A stretch of DNA of 64,000 bases, taken from Streptomyces sp. B93. GTDB lineage: Bacteria > Actinomycetota > Actinomycetes > Streptomycetales > Streptomycetaceae. The notes beneath the pieces are model-generated. The model worked only from the letters and a program-made list of their open reading frames with translations. It was not told where the DNA came from and did no database searches. Made by a program: the position numbers and the translations under genes. The DNA lies in NCBI RefSeq assembly GCF_018070565.1, contig NZ_JAGPXL010000015.1:1-64000 (forward strand), written 5' to 3'. Positions 41,097 to 49,102 of this stretch are shown here, piece after piece (the stretch's first letter is position 1; each line of letters starts with the position of its first letter).

Positions 41097-42409
41097 ATGA
41101 GCACGACCCCTCCACGGCAGGCCCTGACCACCGACCCGCGGCCAGGGCCGGGCGAACCCCCCGACAGCGACGTCCCGTTGGGCTGGCTGCGCGCCCTCGG
41201 CCCGCGCGGCCGCCGCGCCTTCGCGGGCGCCTTCGGCGGCTATGCCCTGGACTCGTACGACTCTTCACGCTGCCGCTGAGCATGGTCGCGCTGGCCGCGT
41301 ACTTCGGCCTGGACAGCGGCCAGACCGGCCTGTTCACCACCGTCACCCTGGTCGTCTCCGCGGTCGGCGGCGCGCTCGCGGGCGTGCTCGCCGACCGGAT
41401 CGGCCGGGTCAGGGCACTGATGATCACGGTGATCACCTACGCCGTGTTCACGGTGGCCTGCGGCTTCGCGCCCAACTACGAGACGCTGCTGGTCTTCCGC
41501 GCCCTCCAGGGCCTCGGTTTCGGCGGCGAGTGGGCGGTCGGCGCGATCCTGGTCGCCGAGTACGCGAGTGCCAGGCACCGCGGCCGGACCCTCGGGTTCA
41601 TCCAGAGTTCGTGGGCGGTGGGCTGGGCGGCCGCCGTGATCGTCTACACGCTGGTGTTCTCCTTCCTCGGTGACGACCTGGCCTGGCGCGTGATGTTCTG
41701 GACCGGCGCGCTGCCCGCGCTGCTGGTGCTGTGGATGCGGCGCCGGGTGCACGACGCGCCGCAGGCCACCGCCGTACGCGAACGAAGCCGCCGGAGCGGG
41801 AGCGCGAAGGACTCCTTCGCCGCCATCTTCAGGCCGGGGCTGCTGCGGACGACGGTCTTCGCGGTCCTGCTCTCCACCGGCGTCCAGGGCGGCTACTACA
41901 CGCTGGCGACCTGGGTGCCGACGTACCTGAAGACCGAGCGGGACCTGTCGGTCGTCGGTACCGGCGGCTATCTGACGTTCCTGATCTCGGGCGCCTTCAC
42001 CGGCTATCTGACGGGCGGTTACCTCACCGACCGGCTCGGCCGTCGCCGCAACATCTGGCTCTTCGCGCTGCTGTCGGCCCTCTGCATCCTGGCGTACGCG
42101 AACATCCCGAGCGGCGCCAACACCCTGCTGCTGGTGCTGGGTTTCCCGCTCGGCTTCTGCATGTCGGCCATCTTCAGCGGCTTCGGGTCGTTCCTGAGCG
42201 AGCTGTACCCGACGGCGGTGCGCGGGACAGGACAGGGCTTCACCTACAACACCGGCCGCGCGATCGGCGCGGTCTTCCCCACCACGGTCGGCTTCCTGGC
42301 CGACGGCTGGGGCGTGGGCGGCGCGCTCGTGTTCGGCGCGATCGGTTACGGTCTCGCCGCGCTGGCGCTGCTCGGACTGCCGGAGACCCGCGGAAAGGAG
42401 CTGGTGTGA
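41097..42409 (+). pseudogene. MFS transporter with a frameshift near 41265
   Basis: Together the two frames encode a typical 437-residue, 12-helix MFS carrier. The first frame (41097 to about 41265) gives the N-terminus ending GGYALDSYD; it then runs into a stop at 41277-41279. The second frame takes over with FTLPLSMVALAAYFGLD and continues with DRIGRVRALM, GFGGEWAVGAILVAEY and a final LPETRGKELV. One missing base at about 41262-41265 (GACTCTTCACG should have one more base) explains this. It could be a sequencing error or a real mutation. The carrier is expected to import 5-oxoproline, glutamate or a related acid. Start ATG 41097 after GCGAGG. Confidence 0.8.
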
Positions 42410-43227
42410 CCCGCACGGAGGACCGGCCGGTGACCCTGGCCGACGAGCACGCGCACGCGTGGAGCGCGAGGACGGCCCGGGCCCGCTTCCGCTCCGGACT
42501 GACCGGACCGACGGCGGGGGTCGCGGCCGGGCACACCCAGGTCAACCTGGTGTCGGTGCCCGCCGACTGGGCCTACGACATGCTGCTGTTCTGCCAGCGC
42601 AACCCCAAGCCCTGCCCGGTGCTCGACGTGACCGACGCGGGCTCCTGGACGACCGTGCTCGCCGACGGCGCGGACCTGCGCACCGATCTGCCGCGCTACC
42701 GGGTGTGGCGGGACGGGGAACTGGTCGACGAGCCCACGGACGTGCTCGGCCACTGGCGGGACGACCTGGTGACGTTCCTGCTGGGGTGCAGCTTCACCTT
42801 CGAGTGGGCGCTCGCCTCCGCGGGCGTGCCGATCCGCCACGTCGAACAGGGCCGCAACGTGCCGATGTACGTGACGGGCCGTCAGTGCCGTCCGGCGGGG
42901 CGGCTGAACGGCCCCATGGTGGTGTCGATGCGTCCGGTGCCGCCGCGGCAGCTGGCGGCGGCCATCAGGGAGAGCAGCCTGCTCCCGGCGGTGCACGGCG
43001 GGCCGGTGCACTGCGGTGACCCGTCGGCGCTCGGCATCGACGACCTCTCCCGCCCCGACTTCGGCGACGCGGTGGACGCCGAACCGGACGACATCCCGGT
43101 GTTCTGGGCCTGCGGAGTGACCCCGCAGGCGGCGCTCGCGGCCTCGCGCCCGCCGTTCGCCCTCACCCACGCGCCGGGGCAGATGTTCGTGACCGACGCG
43201 CGTGACGAGCAGTACCGCGTGGCCTGA
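42406..43227 (+). CDS. DUF1445 family protein, putative hydro-lyase / D-glutamate cyclase-like
   Basis: 273 residues, DUF1445 (YcsI) family: VNLVSVPADWAYDMLLFCQRNP, PCPVLDVTDAGS, LGCSFTFEWALASAG, RHVEQGRNVPMY and the C-terminal FWACGVTPQAAL, THAPGQMFVTD. In animals a DUF1445 part belongs to D-glutamate cyclase, which makes 5-oxo-D-proline. Being next to PxpABC supports a role in making or handling oxoproline, but the bacterial family is not firmly characterised. GTG start 42406 overlaps the MFS stop (GTGA), with AAGGAG before it. Confidence 0.82.
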   Translation: MTRTEDRPVTLADEHAHAWSARTARARFRSGLTGPTAGVAAGHTQVNLVSVPADWAYDMLLFCQRNPKPCPVLDVTDAGSWTTVLADGADLRTDLPRYRVWRDGELVDEPTDVLGHWRDDLVTFLLGCSFTFEWALASAGVPIRHVEQGRNVPMYVTGRQCRPAGRLNGPMVVSMRPVPPRQLAAAIRESSLLPAVHGGPVHCGDPSALGIDDLSRPDFGDAVDAEPDDIPVFWACGVTPQAALAASRPPFALTHAPGQMFVTDARDEQYRVA

Positions 43228-43246
43228 ACCGAGTTGAGAGGATTCC

Positions 43247-44005
43247 ATGACCCCCATCGATCTGAACGCCGACCTCGGCGAGGGCTTCGGCCGCTGGCGG
43301 CTCACCGACGACGAGCGGCTGCTGTCCGTCGTCACCAGCGCCAACGTGGCCTGTGGCTTCCACGCGGGGGACGCGGCCACCATGCGGCGGGTGTGCGAGC
43401 TGGCGGCCGAGCGCGGGGTGACGATCGGCGCCCAGGTCTCCTACCGGGACCTGGCGGGGTTCGGGCGGCGCGCGATGGACGTGCCGCCCGCCGAGCTGAC
43501 CGCCGAAGTGGCCTACCAGATCGGCGCCCTGGAGGTCTTCGCCCGCGCGGCGGGCGCCCGGGTCGCCTACGTCAAACCGCACGGGGCGCTCTACAACCGG
43601 GTGGTGCACGACGAGGAGCAGGCCCGCGCGGTCGTCGAAGGCGTACTCCTCGTGGACGACTCGCTGCCCGTCCTCGGGCTGCCCGGCTCGCGGCTGCTGG
43701 AGCTGGCCGCCAAGGCGGGGCTCCCCGACGTCCCCGAGGCGTTCGCGGACCGCGCCTACACCGACCAGGGCACTCTGGTGCCGCGCGCGCGGGAAGGCGC
43801 CGTGCTCACCGACCCGGCGACCGTGGTGGAACGGTCGGTGAGCCTGGCCCGCTCCGGAACGGTCGTCGCGGACTCCGGCTCCCGGATCGATGTACGCGCG
43901 CGTTCCCTGTGCCTGCACGGCGACACTCCGGGCGCGGTGGAGCTGGCCGGGCGCGTCAGACGGCGGCTGGAGGCGGCGGGCGTCCGGGTGGAGTCCTTCG
44001 CATGA
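43247..44005 (+). CDS. pxpA: 5-oxoprolinase subunit A (LamB/YcsF family)
   Basis: 252 residues. Signature MTPIDLNADLGEGFG at the start, ACGFHAGD, and VKPHGALYNRV are those of the YcsF/PxpA family. PxpA works with PxpB and PxpC to hydrolyse 5-oxoproline to glutamate using ATP; it is the subunit with a carbohydrate-deacetylase-like barrel. ATG 43247 follows GAGAGG. It overlaps pxpB by 4 bases, so the three subunits are translated together. Confidence 0.94.
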   Translation: MTPIDLNADLGEGFGRWRLTDDERLLSVVTSANVACGFHAGDAATMRRVCELAAERGVTIGAQVSYRDLAGFGRRAMDVPPAELTAEVAYQIGALEVFARAAGARVAYVKPHGALYNRVVHDEEQARAVVEGVLLVDDSLPVLGLPGSRLLELAAKAGLPDVPEAFADRAYTDQGTLVPRAREGAVLTDPATVVERSVSLARSGTVVADSGSRIDVRARSLCLHGDTPGAVELAGRVRRRLEAAGVRVESFA

Positions 44006-44637
44006 GGGCCCTGCCCGTCGGTGAGGACGCCCTGCTCGTCGAGGTCTCCTCGGGGGACGAGGCGCAGGCCCTGCACGCGGAGCTGCTGCGCCGCCGCTCC
44101 GCGGGTGCGCTGTCGGCGCGGGAGATCGTGCCCGCGGCCCGCACGGTCCTCCTCGACGGTGTGGACGACCCGGCCCGCCTCGCCGCCGAACTGACCACCT
44201 CCGCGGTACCGCCCACGCCCCCGCGTGCTGGACAGGTGATCGAACTCCCGGTGCGCTACGACGGGCCGGACCTGCCGGACGTCGCCGCGCACTGGGGCGT
44301 GACCGAGGCGGAGGTGGCCCGGGTGCACGCCGCCACCGAGTTCCGGGTCGCGTTCTGCGGGTTCGCGCCCGGCTTCGGCTATCTGACCGGCCTGCCGCCC
44401 CGTTACGACGTCCCGCGCCGGGCCACGCCCCGTACGGCCGTCCCCCCGGGCTCGGTGGCGCTCGCGGGGCCGTACACGGGCGTCTATCCGCGATCGTCGC
44501 CGGGTGGCTGGCAGCTGGTCGGCACCACCGACGCGGTGCTGTGGGACCACGCGCGTGTACCGGCGGCGTTGCTGTCGCCCGGGGCGCGTGTGCGGTTCGT
44601 CCCGGTGGCGGCGGCCGGGGGAGCGGTGACCGCATGA
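44002..44637 (+). CDS. pxpB: 5-oxoprolinase subunit B (KipI family)
   Basis: 211 residues, normal for the family. Motifs: CGFAPGFGYLTGLP, VPPGSVALAGPYTGVYP, SPGGWQLVGTTD. The family also includes B. subtilis KipI, an inhibitor of the sporulation kinase KinA, but here the intact pxpABC order shows an enzyme subunit. Four-base ATGA overlaps with both neighbours. Confidence 0.93.
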   Translation: MRALPVGEDALLVEVSSGDEAQALHAELLRRRSAGALSAREIVPAARTVLLDGVDDPARLAAELTTSAVPPTPPRAGQVIELPVRYDGPDLPDVAAHWGVTEAEVARVHAATEFRVAFCGFAPGFGYLTGLPPRYDVPRRATPRTAVPPGSVALAGPYTGVYPRSSPGGWQLVGTTDAVLWDHARVPAALLSPGARVRFVPVAAAGGAVTA

Positions 44638-45503
44638 CGGACCGCGCCCTCGCCGTGGTGCGTCCCGGGTCCCTGACCACGGTGCAGGACCTCGGCCGCC
44701 CCGGCCACGCCCATCTCGGCGTTCCCCGTTCCGGCGCCCTCGACGCGCCCGCGGCCGCGCTCGTCAACCGGCTGGTCGGCAACCCGCGCGAGGCGGCCGT
44801 GCTGGAGACCACCCTCGACGGCTGTGCCGTGCGCCCCCGTTCGGCGGTCACCGTCGCGGTCGGCGGGGCGCCCTGCCGGGTCACGGTCGACGGGCACCCG
44901 GTCGCCTGGGGCGCCCCGGTGCGGGTACCGGCGGGGGCGGTGCTGGACGTGGGCGCGGCGGTCTTTGGCGTACGCGGCTATGTCGCCGTCTCCGGCGGCA
45001 TAGCCGTCGAGCCGGTGCTCGGCAGCCGCTCCACCGACCTGTTGTCCGGGCTCGGCCCCCCGCCGCTCACCCTGGACGCGGTGCTTCCCCTGGGGCCCGC
45101 GACCGGGCGGCACGCGCGCGTGGACGTCGCCCCGCAGCCGGGCCCCCCGGCGGAACTCCTGCTGCGGGTGACGCCGGGGCCGCGTGCCGACTGGTTCACC
45201 GCGGACGCCGTGCGGACCCTCACCACGCGCGCGTACCGGGTGTCGAGCGCGAGCAACCGCATCGGGCTGCGCACCGAGGGGCCCGCCCTGGAGCGGGCCC
45301 GGCTCGGCGAACTGCCCAGCGAGGGCCTGGTGCTGGGCGCCGTCCAGGTACCGCCGGACGGCCGCCCGGTGGTGTTCCTCGCCGACCACCCCACCACCGG
45401 CGGCTACCCGGTGATCGCGGTCGTCCGCACCGCCGACCTGCCCGCGGCGGCCCAGGCCCGTCCGGGTACGCCGGTGCGATTCCTGGCCGTACGGCGCCGC
45501 TGA
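44634..45503 (+). CDS. pxpC: 5-oxoprolinase subunit C (KipA family, cyclophilin-like)
   Basis: 289 residues. TTVQDLGRPGHAHLGVPRSGALD at the N-terminus, NRIGLRTEGP, LPSEGLVLGAVQVPPDG and ADHPTTGGYPVIA near the end are the marks of biotin-dependent-carboxylase-like PxpC. It completes the prokaryotic 5-oxoprolinase. Last gene of the operon; a possible hairpin follows 8 bases after the stop. Confidence 0.93.
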   Translation: MTDRALAVVRPGSLTTVQDLGRPGHAHLGVPRSGALDAPAAALVNRLVGNPREAAVLETTLDGCAVRPRSAVTVAVGGAPCRVTVDGHPVAWGAPVRVPAGAVLDVGAAVFGVRGYVAVSGGIAVEPVLGSRSTDLLSGLGPPPLTLDAVLPLGPATGRHARVDVAPQPGPPAELLLRVTPGPRADWFTADAVRTLTTRAYRVSSASNRIGLRTEGPALERARLGELPSEGLVLGAVQVPPDGRPVVFLADHPTTGGYPVIAVVRTADLPAAAQARPGTPVRFLAVRRR

Positions 45504-45511
45504 CCACCGCC

Positions 45512-45540
45512 GGGCGGTCCGGACGGGCGTCGAGCCGCCC
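45512..45540. terminator. Weak hairpin between pxpC and the convergent SGNH gene
   Basis: GGGCGG at 45512-45517 pairs with CCGCCC at 45535-45540, with a large loop. It fills the 39-base gap between converging genes, which fits a bidirectional terminator, but the stem is short. Confidence 0.4.
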
Positions 45541-45542
45541 TC

Positions 45543-46400
45543 TCAGGCCGCCTCCGGCTCCGCCCACGGCTCCCCCGAGGACAGCGCGGCCAGCGCGGCG
45601 CTCACCGCGTGGGCCGTGCGCAGGTCCAGGCGGGAGCTGGTCCCGCGCGCGTGGTGGCGCATCTCGTCGGCGGCGAGGCGGAGGAGCTGCGGCAGCAGGT
45701 CGGTGCACCTGCAGGCCACCCAGCCGGTGCCCGCGGTGGCCAGCCAGCGCAGCCGCTCCGTCCTTGTGGGCGCGGGGAACTCCGGCTCGGGCGAGGGCCC
45801 CACACCGCCGGCGAGGCCGGTCCGGGCCAGCAGGGCGTGGAAGCGGAGGGCCAGTTGGCGGTGCCCGCGCTCTCCCGGGTGCAGCCGGTCGGCGCTCCAC
45901 ATCGCGCGGTCGGTGAGCCAGGCACCCTCGGCCGCGTGCAGGTGCACGGCGCCGTGCCGCGCCGAGAGGGCGTGCACCACGGTGTTGACCGCGCGTTGCC
46001 GCCGGGCCAGCGGGCGGGCCAGGGCGCCCGGCAGGCCGAGCATCGCGCCGGGGTCGGGCAGGCAGGCGGTGAGCACGACCGCGCCCTGGGCGGTGCAGGC
46101 GGCGTACACCTCGTCGAGCCGGGCGGCGACGGCGTGGATGTCGAAGGTGCGGCGCAGGGTGTCGTTGACGCCGACGAGCACGGACACCAGGTCGGGCCGC
46201 AGGGCCAGCGCGGCGGGCAGCTGCGTCTCCAGCACGTCCCGCGTCTGCGCCCCGCTGACCGCGAGGTTGGTCAGGTGGGCGGGACGGTCGCCGAGTTCCC
46301 CGGCGAGCAGCGCCGCCCAGCCGCGCCATTTCCCACCCACCGGGTCGCCCACACCCTCGGTGAGCGAGTCACCGAGGGCCACGAAGCGCACGGGTCTCAT
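45543..46400 (-). CDS. SGNH/GDSL-family hydrolase
   Basis: 285 residues, no signal peptide. GDSLTEG near the start carries the nucleophilic Ser, then a Gly in SGAQTRDV, GVNDTLR with the oxyanion Asn, and DRLHPGERGH with the catalytic Asp and His, all four SGNH blocks. It hydrolyses an ester, possibly an acyl or acetyl group on a glycan. The residues after about 190 form an extra C-terminal part of unknown role. The start overlaps by 4 bases the second glycosyltransferase gene, so the three genes form a tight operon. Confidence 0.88.
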   Translation of the reverse strand: MRPVRFVALGDSLTEGVGDPVGGKWRGWAALLAGELGDRPAHLTNLAVSGAQTRDVLETQLPAALALRPDLVSVLVGVNDTLRRTFDIHAVAARLDEVYAACTAQGAVVLTACLPDPGAMLGLPGALARPLARRQRAVNTVVHALSARHGAVHLHAAEGAWLTDRAMWSADRLHPGERGHRQLALRFHALLARTGLAGGVGPSPEPEFPAPTRTERLRWLATAGTGWVACRCTDLLPQLLRLAADEMRHHARGTSSRLDLRTAHAVSAALAALSSGEPWAEPEAA

Positions 46401-47836
46401 GACACGCCCTCACGCAGGGCGCCGACCCGCGACACGGACGGCACGCTCGCCGCGGTCCCCACGGGGGACCCACCCCGACCCACCGCATCGCCCCGGCCCG
46501 GCGCATCGCCCCGCACCGGAGACTCGGCCCGCACCGGCGACTCGGCTCGCGCGGAATGCTCGGCCCGCACCGGCACATCACCCCGCACACTCGACTCGAC
46601 GGCCACCGCCGACTCGCGCACCCGAGGCTCGACCGCCACGGGTGACTCACCCCGCACCCGAGCCTCAACCGCCACCGGCCCAGGCACAGGCACCGCAACC
46701 GGCACCTCACCCCCCACCCCCGCGTCATGCGCGGCGAGAAACCCGGCCACCGCCGCATCCCACCCAAAGCACTCCGCACGCGTGCGTGCCGCGCCCCGCC
46801 GTTCGCCCTCGGGCCGCTCCAGCAGCATGGCGACGGCGTCCGCGAAGGCCTCCCCGTGGTCGGCGGCGGTGGCCCCGGCGGCGCCGACCACCTCCGGCAG
46901 CGCGGAGGAGGCGCTGGCCACGACGGGCGTACCGCACGCCATGGCCTCCAGCGCGGCCAGCCCGAAGGTCTCCGCGGGTCCCGGGGCCAGGCACACGTCG
47001 GCGGAGGCCTGGAGCGCGCCGAGCAGACCGCGGTCGGCGACATGCCCGAGGAAGGTCACGGGCAGCCCCCGTTCGGCCGCCCGCTGTTCCAGCCGCCCGC
47101 GCAGCGGCCCGTCCCCGGCCACCACCAGCACCGCCCGCTCGCCGCGCCGCAGCAGCGCCTCCAGGGCGTCGAGCGCGGTACCGGGCCGCTTCTCCACGGA
47201 GAGCCGCGAGCACATCACCAACAGCCGCTGGTCCACGCGCGCGTGCAGGTCGCGCAGGCCCGGGTCGCGCAGCGCCGGGTGCCGGCCCGTCAGATCGACG
47301 CCCAGGGGCGCCCGTACGACGTTGGTGGCGCCGATCCGGACGAACTCCCGCTCGGCGAACTCCGTGGTGCACACCACGCGCGCGTAGGCGTGCGCGGTGC
47401 GGGCGTTGAGCGCGTCGGCGGCGCGCCGGGACATCCCCTCGGAGAGTCCCCAGGTGCGCAGCACTCCGTCGGCGGTCTCGTGGGAGACCATCACCGCGGG
47501 CACCCGGGCGCGCCGCGCCCACCGGCCGGTCCACCTGAGCGTCGTACGGTCGGAGACCTCAAGTCGGTCGGGCGCCAGTTCCTCCAGCAGCGCGGCGACC
47601 CGGCGCTTGTCGGTGAGGACTCGGTAGCCGCCGGTGCCGGGCAGCAGCGGTCCGGGCAGGGTGATCACCCGGCCCTGCTCGGTGTCCCGGTCGTCGTACC
47701 GCTCGCCGGGCACCACCAGCACCGGCTCGTGCCCCGCCGCCAGGAAGCCCTTGCCCAGCTCCCGCAGGGCGGTGCGCAGCCCTCCGGAGGCGGGTGCGAC
47801 GAAGTTGGCGAGCCGGACGATCCGCAGCGCGCTCAT
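46397..47836 (-). CDS. GT4-family glycosyltransferase with repetitive C-terminal tail
   Basis: 479 residues. GT-B fold: N-terminal VRLANFVAPASGGLRTALRELG, acceptor part, then the donor site VMCSRLSVEKRPGTALDALEAL, HVADRGLLGALQASADVCLAPGPAETFGLAALEAMACGTPVV with the EX7E pattern. The family typically transfers mannose or glucose from a nucleotide sugar. After about residue 375 comes a roughly 100-residue low-complexity tail of ESPVRA/RGD-like hexapeptides, not part of the enzyme fold. Overlaps the GT gene before it and the SGNH gene after it by 4 bases each. Confidence 0.85.
   Translation of the reverse strand: MSALRIVRLANFVAPASGGLRTALRELGKGFLAAGHEPVLVVPGERYDDRDTEQGRVITLPGPLLPGTGGYRVLTDKRRVAALLEELAPDRLEVSDRTTLRWTGRWARRARVPAVMVSHETADGVLRTWGLSEGMSRRAADALNARTAHAYARVVCTTEFAEREFVRIGATNVVRAPLGVDLTGRHPALRDPGLRDLHARVDQRLLVMCSRLSVEKRPGTALDALEALLRRGERAVLVVAGDGPLRGRLEQRAAERGLPVTFLGHVADRGLLGALQASADVCLAPGPAETFGLAALEAMACGTPVVASASSALPEVVGAAGATAADHGEAFADAVAMLLERPEGERRGAARTRAECFGWDAAVAGFLAAHDAGVGGEVPVAVPVPGPVAVEARVRGESPVAVEPRVRESAVAVESSVRGDVPVRAEHSARAESPVRAESPVRGDAPGRGDAVGRGGSPVGTAASVPSVSRVGALREGVS
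46480..46720 (-). repeat. Short degenerate repeats coding the GT tail
   Basis: About 240 bases of imperfect 18-base units, best seen near 46510-46570 (GACTCGGCCCGCACCGG and variants). On the coding strand they give hexapeptides close to (A/G)ESPVR. Unit order and exactness decay away from this core. The repeats are within the glycosyltransferase gene and keep its frame. Confidence 0.6.
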
Positions 47837-48963
47837 GCCGCCATCACCGCCGTCCGCGCGGCGAGGACGTCTTCGTAGTGCCCGATCAGCCGGTCGCCGA
47901 TCGCGGCCCAGGTGCGCCCCTCGACGGCGGCGCGCCCGGCGGTGCCGTAGGCGGTCCGCAGCGGGGGGTCGGCGGCCAGGGAGGCCACGGCGTCGCGTAC
48001 GGCGTCGGCGTCGCCCGGCGGGACCAGCAGTCCGGTGCGGCCGTGGTCGACCAGGTCGAGCGGGCCGCCCACGGCGGGCGCGACGACCGGCACTCCGCTG
48101 GCCATGGCCTCCTGCACGGTCTGGCAGAAGGTCTCGAAGGGACCGGTGTGCGCGAAGAGGTCGAAGGAGGCGAAGATCCGCGCGAGGTCGTCGCCGCCCC
48201 GGCGGCCGAGGAAGACCGCGCCGGGCAGCGCCTCCTCCAGGCCGGACCGGCTCGGCCCGTCACCCACGACGACGACGCGCACCCCGGGCAGGGCGCAGGC
48301 CCCGGCGAGCAGTTCGACGTGCTTCTCGGGGGCGAGGCGGCCGACGTAGCCGACGATCAGTTCACCGTTCGGGGCGAGTTCGCGGCGCAGCGCCTCGTCG
48401 CGGCGGTCGGGGCGGAAGCGGACGGCGTCCACGCCGCGCGGCCACAGCCGCACCCGGGGCACGCCGTGCGCCTCCAGGTCGCTGAGGGAGGCGCTGGAGG
48501 GCGCCAGGGTGCGGTCGGCGGCGGAGTGCACGGAGCGTATCCGCCGCCAGGCCGCGGCCTCACCGGCGCCCACATAGGTGCGGGCGTACCCGGCCAGATC
48601 GGTCTGGTAGACGGCGACGGCGGGGATGCCGAGCCGGGCGGCGGCGGCCATGCCGCGCACACCGAGGATGAAGGGGCTGGCCAGGTGGACGACGTCCGCG
48701 CGGTGAGTGACGAGCGCGGCGGCCAGGCGTCGGCTGGGGAGGGCGACGCGCACCTGGGGGTAGCCGGGGAGCGGCAGGGAGGGGACATGGACCACGGGGC
48801 ACGGCGCCAGGGCGGCGTCGGCCTTGTTGCCCGGGGCGGGCGCCGGTGCGACGACGAGGGGAGCGTGACCGCGGTCGACGAGGTGCCGGGCGGTCTGGAG
48901 CGCGCAGTGTGCCACGCCGTTCACATCGGGGGGAAAGGATTCGGTCACGATGACGACACGCAT
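47833..48963 (-). CDS. GT4-family glycosyltransferase (alpha-mannosyltransferase type)
   Basis: 376 residues. VTESFPPDVNGVAHCALQTARHL is the typical start of the MgtA/PimB-like group that uses GDP-mannose on lipid or glycolipid acceptors. Donor-site motifs VGYVGRLAPEKHVELL, VVVGDGPSRSGLE, and HTGPFETFCQTVQEAMASGVPVV give the EX7E element. First gene of the GT-GT-SGNH operon, ATG at 48963; it overlaps the second GT by 4 bases. The exact acceptor is unknown. Confidence 0.88.
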   Translation of the reverse strand: MRVVIVTESFPPDVNGVAHCALQTARHLVDRGHAPLVVAPAPAPGNKADAALAPCPVVHVPSLPLPGYPQVRVALPSRRLAAALVTHRADVVHLASPFILGVRGMAAAARLGIPAVAVYQTDLAGYARTYVGAGEAAAWRRIRSVHSAADRTLAPSSASLSDLEAHGVPRVRLWPRGVDAVRFRPDRRDEALRRELAPNGELIVGYVGRLAPEKHVELLAGACALPGVRVVVVGDGPSRSGLEEALPGAVFLGRRGGDDLARIFASFDLFAHTGPFETFCQTVQEAMASGVPVVAPAVGGPLDLVDHGRTGLLVPPGDADAVRDAVASLAADPPLRTAYGTAGRAAVEGRTWAAIGDRLIGHYEDVLAARTAVMAA

Positions 48964-49102
48964 ACGGGTGTTGTCGCCGGGCTGGACGTGGCCGCGTCAA
49001 CGTGGATCTTTCCGGGCGAGGAACGTCCCATGAGCTTCTGGATCGGCTCCCGCGCAGGTCGGACCACGTCCATGCGCTCCTGACCCGCGAGTCACCCCGT
49101 GT

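Noticed and set aside
46480..46720. CRISPR-like array
   Set aside because: The repeats are 18-base, imperfect, without spacers, in frame within a glycosyltransferase gene.
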